Shown in pieces: positions 58,607 to 64,000 of a stretch of DNA of 64,000 bases. The translations under genes and the position numbers were made by a program. The notes under the pieces are model-generated. The model saw only the letters and a program-made list of their open reading frames with translations, searched no databases and was not told the origin of the DNA. Position 1 is the stretch's first letter. Each line of letters begins with the position of its first letter. Source of the DNA: Saccharolobus shibatae B12 (lineage in GTDB: Archaea; Thermoproteota; Thermoprotei_A; Sulfolobales; Sulfolobaceae); assembly GCF_019175345.1 (NCBI RefSeq), contig NZ_CP077717.1:372001-436000 (forward strand), read 5' to 3'.

Positions 58607-59806
58607 AACGTGACATTTACAGTTTCTAAACTTCAATTTAGGTATTGTTACTATATCTTTTTGCCCTTGGTAAGGATAATCTCCGGTTTCCCGATAGAAG
58701 TTCTCGTATTTTTCTACTTTGGATTCGGCGATTTCAACTCCCAACCCAGGCTCTGTTGGTACCTTTACTCTCCCATTCTCTATATTAAATGGCCTCTTTA
58801 TTATATCATCTTCTAAATATATGTAATGCGTGTCTATTGCGTAGCCTAGGTTTTGAGTCACTGCTGCTGAGTGAAGCATTGCCGCTAAAGCTATTCCAGT
58901 TTCACTTGGACTATGCATTCCTAATTCTAAACCTAAACTCCAAAGCGTGGCTGAAAGCTCAAGATAGCCATATATCCCATACCACCAATGTGGGTCTCCT
59001 AATATTACATCTACGGCATTTCTGAGGAAAACGTTAGGTACATCCTCAAATCTCGTCGCTACTGTATTAGTAGCTACAGTATACCCAGTGGCTTGTTTGA
59101 ACGCTCTTAATCCCTCCATTGTCCAGACCGGGTCCTCAAAGTACTCAATCCTTATCCCGTTTAAACTCTTAGCTACGTTTATTGCTTGGGATAGATTCCA
59201 CCCACCATTGGGATCAATTCTAAATACAGCCTGTGGGAATTTCTCTGCCAATGCCTTAACAACATCTATCTCGTGCTCCGGTTTGAAAACTCCTGCCTTT
59301 AATTTTATTGACGTAAACCCGTATCTTCTAACTATCATTTCGGCATTTGTTACTAGATCTTCCACTGTTTCTGTATCCTCTGTTGGGAAAATGTAAGCTG
59401 AAACCTCTATGCTATCCTTTAGCAGACCTCCCAAGAGATTTGATATCGATACTCCTAGAGCTTTCCCTTTTATATCGAGAAGTGCAGTCTCTATGGGAAA
59501 CCAAATTTGGGGTAATAGTTGATTATAATAGGTTGCAGTTATTGGAGAAGCAACTTTCCACTTTAACTTCCTTATATTGAACGCGTCCTCACCTATTAAT
59601 TGATCTTTCAACTTTTCAATGAGTGGAGCTAATGAGAATCCACCACCTCCAGTTTCACCATATCCAGTGACTCCCTCATCGGTAATTATTTCCACTAAAG
59701 TGAATACATTTCTTCCAGGGTGTTCACCAGCAACCCTTAGCAATTTTCCCCTTATTGGGACAGCTATACTCCTGACCTTAATGTCTTTAATTCTGATTTT
59801 AATCAC
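58604..59806 (-). CDS. Enolase-superfamily sugar-acid dehydratase (glucarate-dehydratase-like)
   Basis: A 400-residue mandelate racemase/muconate lactonizing enzyme family protein. Catalytic-set residues are K168 and K170 (IKLKAG), D198 and N200 (RIDPNGGW), E224 (YFEDP), D271 (GDPHWW) and H298 (MHSPSETGI). The KxK plus DxN pattern is that of the glucarate-dehydratase subgroup. It would dehydrate an aldonate or aldarate to a 2-keto-3-deoxy acid, the substrate type of the aldolase at 44321. GAGGTGAT overlaps the GTG start at 59806, so a slightly downstream start is possible. It is divergent from the GH78 gene. Confidence 0.85.
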   Translation of the reverse strand: MIKIRIKDIKVRSIAVPIRGKLLRVAGEHPGRNVFTLVEIITDEGVTGYGETGGGGFSLAPLIEKLKDQLIGEDAFNIRKLKWKVASPITATYYNQLLPQIWFPIETALLDIKGKALGVSISNLLGGLLKDSIEVSAYIFPTEDTETVEDLVTNAEMIVRRYGFTSIKLKAGVFKPEHEIDVVKALAEKFPQAVFRIDPNGGWNLSQAINVAKSLNGIRIEYFEDPVWTMEGLRAFKQATGYTVATNTVATRFEDVPNVFLRNAVDVILGDPHWWYGIYGYLELSATLWSLGLELGMHSPSETGIALAAMLHSAAVTQNLGYAIDTHYIYLEDDIIKRPFNIENGRVKVPTEPGLGVEIAESKVEKYENFYRETGDYPYQGQKDIVTIPKLKFRNCKCHV

Positions 59807-59835
59807 CTCTGATTTTCCTTCTTTTTCGTTAGAGT

Positions 59836-59863
59836 ATTAAAACATATCCTATAACTAGTATCT
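59836..59863 (-). promoter_or_regulatory. TAACTAGTAT-type site and TATA of the dehydratase gene
   Basis: On the plus strand TAACTAGTAT lies at 59854-59863; on the minus strand it immediately precedes GGATATGTTTTAATAC, whose GTTTTAATA (59837-59845) is the TATA box. Spacing matches the other sites. Confidence 0.45.
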
Positions 59864-60008
59864 CTATTGTGATGAAAAATAGTTTTAATATGCCCGATAT
59901 AGAGAACTGATTATTACAAAGAGATTGCGTAACCCCTAAGGATTTCAACAAGTATTAAGGATATAGTGAACCTATGCATTAGCTTCTAATTAAACGTTTA
60001 TTGCGTTA

Positions 60009-60017
60009 AACTTGTAA
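60009..60017 (+). promoter_or_regulatory. AACTTGTAA site upstream of the rhamnosidase gene
   Basis: GTTAAACTTGTAATATCC contains the nine-base core. It is about 50-60 bp upstream of the rhamnosidase TATA, farther than at the other promoters, and lies in the region shared with the divergent dehydratase gene. Confidence 0.35.
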
Positions 60018-60065
60018 TATCCATCCATTTGAAGCTAAGCTATGAATACGTACGAGCTAGGAATA

Positions 60066-60080
60066 ATACTTAAATTTAAT
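60066..60080 (+). promoter_or_regulatory. TATA box of the rhamnosidase gene
   Basis: AATACTTAAATTTAAT (60064-60079) places the start of transcription at or next to the ATG at 60099, so the mRNA is probably leaderless. Confidence 0.6.
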
Positions 60081-60098
60081 ATTACGAATAGCTACTAG

Positions 60099-62750
60099 AT
60101 GTCAAAAGTAATAGACCTTAGAGTTGAGTTCACAATAAATCCCCTTGGTCTAGACGAACCAAAACCTAGATTTTCTTGGATCTTCATGCCAACAAACAGA
60201 GGTAATTCACAAAAGGCATATAGAATTGTAGTAGGAAGTTTAAATAACATCACTAAAGATAGCGGTGACATTTGGGATTCTGGAATTGTCGAATCTGACG
60301 ATAATATCGTGGAATATAAAGGACTTCCACTAAAGAGCTACAATAGATACTACTGGAAAGTCAAGGTATGGGACAAGGAAGGTAAGGAATATTCAAGTGA
60401 TATAGCGTGGTTTGAGACTGGAGTGATTGAGCCAAAGGATTGGACATGGGTAGGAGGAGGGCAATTACTGAGAAAAGAGTTCGTCATTGACAAAGAGGTG
60501 GAAGAGGCTAGGGTATATATAAGTGGGTTGGGATACTACGAGTTGAGGATTAACGGAAATAGAGTAGGGGATAAAGCGTTAGACCCACCATGGAGTGAGT
60601 ACACTAAGACAGTGTATTATAGCGTTTATGACGTTACTAAGTTAATTAGGAAAGGAGTTAACGCCATGGGTGTAATATTGGGAAGGGGAAGGTTCGGTCA
60701 ACGATTTAGAAGTGTAAAGTATTACGGTGAACCCAGAGCCACGGTCATGTTAAGGGTTAATCTTATTGATGGAAGTGTAGTGGAAATTGATACTGATGAA
60801 AACTGGAAGTGCCTTCAGAGTGGACCAATAATAGGTGATGATATATATCTTGGTTATAGGTACGATGCCAGACTTGAACCAAAGGGATGGGACTCACCGG
60901 GCTTCAATGATTCTTCTTGGATGTCTTGCTCTAAACTTCCTCCTATAGGTAAACTTAGATCATCGGCAACAATACCAGCAACGAAAGTAATGGCTATTTT
61001 GAAACCTAGAGAACACTTAAATCCCGCTACCGGTATTCACGTCTTTGACTTCGGTCAGAACATTACGGGATGGGTGAGGGTTAAGGTTAAAGGAGGTATT
61101 GAGGGTAATGAAATAAGAGTTAGGTATGCAGAACTTTTGAACTCTGATGGTACGCTAAACACCCTTGACCTTAGAGGTGCTGAGTCAACAGATGTATTTA
61201 TTTTAAGGGGTGGGGAGATTGAGATTTTGGAGCCTAGGTTTACATTTCACGGTTTTAGATATGTGGAGATTACTGGATACCCGGGTACTCCGTCAATGGA
61301 TGATGTTGAGGCAGAAGTCATTCACGCAGATCTAGAATCCATAGGTTCCTTTGCCTCTTCAAACAATCTGCTCAATAGCATTCATAGAATAACACTTTGG
61401 AGTCTTAAGGGGAACTTGGTGAATGGAGTTGAAACTGATTGTCCACAGAGGGATGAGAGAATGGGTTGGCTTGGAGATGCGTGGTTATCCTCAGATTCAG
61501 CAATACTTAACTTCAATATGATTAGGTACTACGAGAAGTTCATAAAGGATATCATTGACTCCCAAAAAGAAGATGGGTCGATATCAGATGTTGCACCTCC
61601 ATACTGGGAAATCTACCCGGCTGATCCAGCCTGGGGTACTGCACTCATATACATACCTTGGATACTTTACGTATATTATAACGATAGGAGGATTCTGGAA
61701 GACAGCTATGACGTCATGAAGAAGTGGTGGAATTACTTAAATTCGATGACTAGGGACGGAATCTTATATTTCAATAAGTATGGTGACTGGGTTCCTCCTG
61801 GAAGAGTTAGGTCAGTTGAACATTGTCCACCGGAGATTATCTCAACTTGGATACATTATAGAGATACAAAACTTCTCTCGAGGGTAGCTAAGATACTTAA
61901 GAAAGATACTGAGGCTAAGTCGTTTGAGGAGAAAGCAAAGCAGATTCTTGATGCTTTTAACAGGAATTTCTTGAGCGAGGTTTCTATGGGTCGCTATTCT
62001 ACTATGGGTTATTACTCTACATACACTTCACCAGATGGATCAAAGGTGAAATTCGGTGGGTCTCAGGTGTGTAACGCATTACCTCTAGTTGAGGATATGG
62101 TTCCCAAAGAGGCCTTAGTACAAGTTGTGAAATCCCTTGTTAAGAGTGTTGAGGTAGATTGGGATAAGCATCTAAACGTAGGAATAATTGGGGCTAAATA
62201 CGTTCCAGAGGCATTGGCAAGGTATGGATATGTTGATCTTGCATATGACACTTTAACACAGGAAAGTTATCCCAGTTACGGTTATATGATCAAAGAAGGA
62301 GCTACGACACTTTGGGAGAGGTGGGAAAAACTTACTGGAAGTGGTATGAATTCTCATAATCATCATATGTTTGGAAGTGTGGATAATTGGCTTTACAAGT
62401 ATGTTGCCGGCTTAGATGTTTTAGAACCAGGATTTAAGAAGGTTTTGATAAAGCCCTGGCTTTACAAGAGGCTTAGTCATGCTTCAGCATCTGTGAGAAG
62501 TATTAGAGGATTAGTTTCCGTTGAATGGGAGCTTAGGAGTAACGTATTCAGACTTAAAGCTACGATACCCTCATTTGCTGAAATTCACTTACCTAAAATT
62601 AGTGAGAAAGTTGAAGTGCTAGAGAGCGGATCTATTATCAGTGAGAAAACTCCCGGAATACTCTCCATTAAGGAAGAGTCTGATTGGATAATAGTTGATG
62701 CTAGCTCTGGAAACTACGATTTCGAAGTGAGAGGTGTTAAAGGCAGATAG
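60099..62750 (+). CDS. GH78 alpha-L-rhamnosidase
   Basis: An 883-residue family 78 enzyme that removes terminal alpha-L-rhamnose. N-terminal beta-domains start DLRVEFTINPLGLDEPKPRF and include RVYISGLGYYELRINGNRVG, the usual Bac_rhamnosid_N pattern. The (alpha/alpha)6 catalytic barrel has the hallmark DCPQRDERMGWLGDAW, with D452 and E453 in the catalytic cluster, and later YPSYGYMIKEGATTLWERWE with a second conserved glutamate. There is no signal peptide, so it acts on imported rhamnosides such as rhamnogalacturonan fragments or flavonoid glycosides. Confidence 0.93.
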   Translation: MSKVIDLRVEFTINPLGLDEPKPRFSWIFMPTNRGNSQKAYRIVVGSLNNITKDSGDIWDSGIVESDDNIVEYKGLPLKSYNRYYWKVKVWDKEGKEYSSDIAWFETGVIEPKDWTWVGGGQLLRKEFVIDKEVEEARVYISGLGYYELRINGNRVGDKALDPPWSEYTKTVYYSVYDVTKLIRKGVNAMGVILGRGRFGQRFRSVKYYGEPRATVMLRVNLIDGSVVEIDTDENWKCLQSGPIIGDDIYLGYRYDARLEPKGWDSPGFNDSSWMSCSKLPPIGKLRSSATIPATKVMAILKPREHLNPATGIHVFDFGQNITGWVRVKVKGGIEGNEIRVRYAELLNSDGTLNTLDLRGAESTDVFILRGGEIEILEPRFTFHGFRYVEITGYPGTPSMDDVEAEVIHADLESIGSFASSNNLLNSIHRITLWSLKGNLVNGVETDCPQRDERMGWLGDAWLSSDSAILNFNMIRYYEKFIKDIIDSQKEDGSISDVAPPYWEIYPADPAWGTALIYIPWILYVYYNDRRILEDSYDVMKKWWNYLNSMTRDGILYFNKYGDWVPPGRVRSVEHCPPEIISTWIHYRDTKLLSRVAKILKKDTEAKSFEEKAKQILDAFNRNFLSEVSMGRYSTMGYYSTYTSPDGSKVKFGGSQVCNALPLVEDMVPKEALVQVVKSLVKSVEVDWDKHLNVGIIGAKYVPEALARYGYVDLAYDTLTQESYPSYGYMIKEGATTLWERWEKLTGSGMNSHNHHMFGSVDNWLYKYVAGLDVLEPGFKKVLIKPWLYKRLSHASASVRSIRGLVSVEWELRSNVFRLKATIPSFAEIHLPKISEKVEVLESGSIISEKTPGILSIKEESDWIIVDASSGNYDFEVRGVKGR

Positions 62751-62820
62751 TCCTTTTTGTCTTGTTAAAAATTTTAATTCTTGTCATTTAAAAGATAAAA
62801 TATTTTTATAGATTTACTTA

Positions 62821-63585
62821 TCAAAATGATATCTTAGCTTTTGCGATATTTACATCCTTACAGTCTCTTATGATTAGTCTTATTATTGTTCCCTTAACGC
62901 TTATTGGAACAACGTTAAGTTTATTTCCCCTAAGCTTAACTTCGTCTATTAAACTTGAACGATCTTTTGTCAAGTAATATAATTCTAAAGTTGCGTCTTC
63001 CTCTGGTTCTATTAATAGGTAAGTCTTCTTGGGTACCGGTATCGGGTGTACTTCCATTGATGATGATTTCTCATCCCAAGTATAGCTTAAATTAATGTCA
63101 ATAACTCCGTTTTTAGAACCACTTTCCACTCTTAATCCCCATGGATGTACTCCATCCCAAATCCACTCCTTATCCACATTTCCTCCATCTATATCTAGTA
63201 GTACTGGTAAGTTAATCGATGGTTGAGGTGAATAAGCTATGGCATAAGGTTTTGAAGAACTAATAATATCTACCTCATCCGTGAATACGGCAAATGCAAC
63301 TGGCATGTCATCCACGTACCATACAGCTCCACTTTCATATAATTTTATACTGAATGCGCAAGGTTTTTCCTCTACGCATTTATTTAGATCAACGAAATCA
63401 AGGGGAATCTCAACCATTTTTCCAAATCTACCAACGTTGGCTTTTAGGATACCCTTTATGACGGAGAAATGGCATACTCCTCCAGCGAACAGATCATCTG
63501 CCTCAAATCCAAACCATAGCATTGGTGAATCCTTATCGAAAATCCATCTGGCAATTTGGCTATAAGTTGATAGAGGCCATAACTG
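62821..63585 (-). pseudogene. Unknown beta-rich protein, probably N-terminally truncated
   Basis: A frame with its first ATG at 63522 encodes 233 residues (MLWFGFEADDLFAGGVCHF...). Coding character continues upstream of that ATG in the same frame (QLWPLSTYSQIARWIFDKDSP) to a stop at about 63590, with no start codon, so the original N-terminus has been lost at a junction near 63590. The rest is beta-rich (VWYVDDMPVAFAVF, WDGVHPWGLRVESG, TYLLIEPEEDATLELYY). I do not recognise the family. It converges with the GH78 gene. Confidence 0.55.
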
Positions 63586-63722
63586 ACTTTCTCACCGCCC
63601 TGGAAGCGGTAGACCCAAAATCATTTTACAAAAATAATTCCGGTAAGGTACTATTAATTTTATAGAAAATAAATGGAATTTATAACTATATTAAGAGTTC
63701 AACAAATTGAAGAAAAGCTTAA

Positions 63723-63783
63723 GGTGAGGAAGACGGTATTATCACGAGGTGAACCAAGGTGATAACACCTTGTCTTCCCCACC
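63723..63783 (+). repeat. Long near-perfect hairpin next to a transposase gene
   Basis: Arms GGTGAGGAAGAC + GGTATTATCAC and GTGATAACACC + GTCTTCCCCACC pair almost perfectly, with two bulged bases, around a 13-base loop. It ends about 40 bp before the transposase ATG. Confidence 0.7.
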
Positions 63784-63821
63784 AAAATAACATTCAACAA
63801 ATAGGATATAAATTACTTTCC

Positions 63822-64000
63822 ATGTTAGACTTCCAAGGGAAAAAGGCAGAGAACGTAGAAAAAACGCTAGTCTCCGCGTGTTTATGGAACGACTCCATAG
63901 AAAACAAGTCAAGCGCATACAACGTATCACCACAAACCGTGAGGAATTACGCGGAGGAGCAAGGTGTAGAAGTAGTTGAGAAACTCTTGGAACAAGTGAG
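63822..64000 (+). CDS. Transposase N-terminal part (runs off window)
   Basis: An ATG at 63822 opens MLDFQGKKAENVEKTLVSA, then SSAYNVSPQTVRNYAEEQG, a helix-turn-helix-like start of an archaeal IS transposase, open to the right edge. The family (ISH3/ISC1225-like or other) cannot be told from 59 residues. A TATA-like GGATATAAATT lies 15-25 bp upstream. Confidence 0.6.
   Translation, partial: MLDFQGKKAENVEKTLVSACLWNDSIENKSSAYNVSPQTVRNYAEEQGVEVVEKLLEQV

Overview
This AT-rich 64 kb window comes from a Sulfolobales archaeon, almost certainly Saccharolobus/Sulfolobus (S. solfataricus, S. islandicus or S. shibatae group). The evidence is the set of near-relatives of well-known S. solfataricus proteins: the alpha-glucosidase MalA, the beta-glycosidase LacS, the GH29 alpha-L-fucosidase, the GH3 enzyme XarS and the Cbt sugar ABC transporter. 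Known catalytic residues fall at the same residue numbers (MalA D320/D416, LacS E206/E387, fucosidase E58/D242/E292). Promoters are of archaeal TATA type, many of them leaderless. The proteins are not identical to strain P2 as I remember it, so this is a different strain or species. No rRNA, tRNA or CRISPR array was seen.

The window is a carbohydrate and organic-acid catabolic island with much insertion-sequence debris.
Region 1 (1-7.5 kb): an acyl-CoA ligase running off the left edge, gene debris, a regulator divergent from the fucosidase, an SGNH esterase, malA and a sugar isomerase.
Region 2 (7.5-14.8 kb): an acyl-CoA cluster with an odd member. A compact minus-strand operon encodes a MaoC dehydratase, an acyl-CoA dehydrogenase, a GH88-type unsaturated-uronyl hydrolase and a class III CoA transferase. 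It is divergent from an MFS transporter and an enoyl-CoA hydratase, and a second regulator follows.
Region 3 (14.8-23.6 kb): IS5 debris, a Gfo/Idh dehydrogenase and the five-gene cbt-type ABC operon.
Region 4 (23.6-31.6 kb): a sugar dehydrogenase, an SMP-30 lactonase, a GH116 glucosidase, a conserved protein of unknown function and a GH2 enzyme.
Region 5 (31.6-41.1 kb): transposon debris around a second oligopeptide-class ABC operon whose two ATPases are fused.
Region 6 (41.1-48.0 kb): lacS, an IS1-like remnant that truncates an isomerase, a DapA-family aldolase and xarS.
Region 7 (48.0-64.0 kb): an unknown anchored exported protein, vapBC, an orphan solute-binding protein, an isomerase, two paralogous alpha/beta hydrolases flanking a binding-protein pseudogene split by an IS630 element, an enolase-superfamily sugar-acid dehydratase, a GH78 rhamnosidase, an unknown truncated protein and the start of another transposase.

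Taken together, the genes suggest that oligosaccharides enter through Opp-class ABC importers and are split inside the cell by exo-glycosidases and esterases. The resulting sugars could be oxidised by dehydrogenase, lactonase, dehydratase and aldolase, a non-phosphorylative route of which one candidate for every step is present.

The two most interesting signals are: (i) a short dyad-like element, TAACTWGTWA and variants, near the promoters of most sugar genes between 29.8 and 60 kb, which looks like the operator of a shared regulon and may be related to the known ARA box; and (ii) the GH88 glycosidase built into an acyl-CoA operon, which may define an undescribed pathway for an acyl-uronide type compound.
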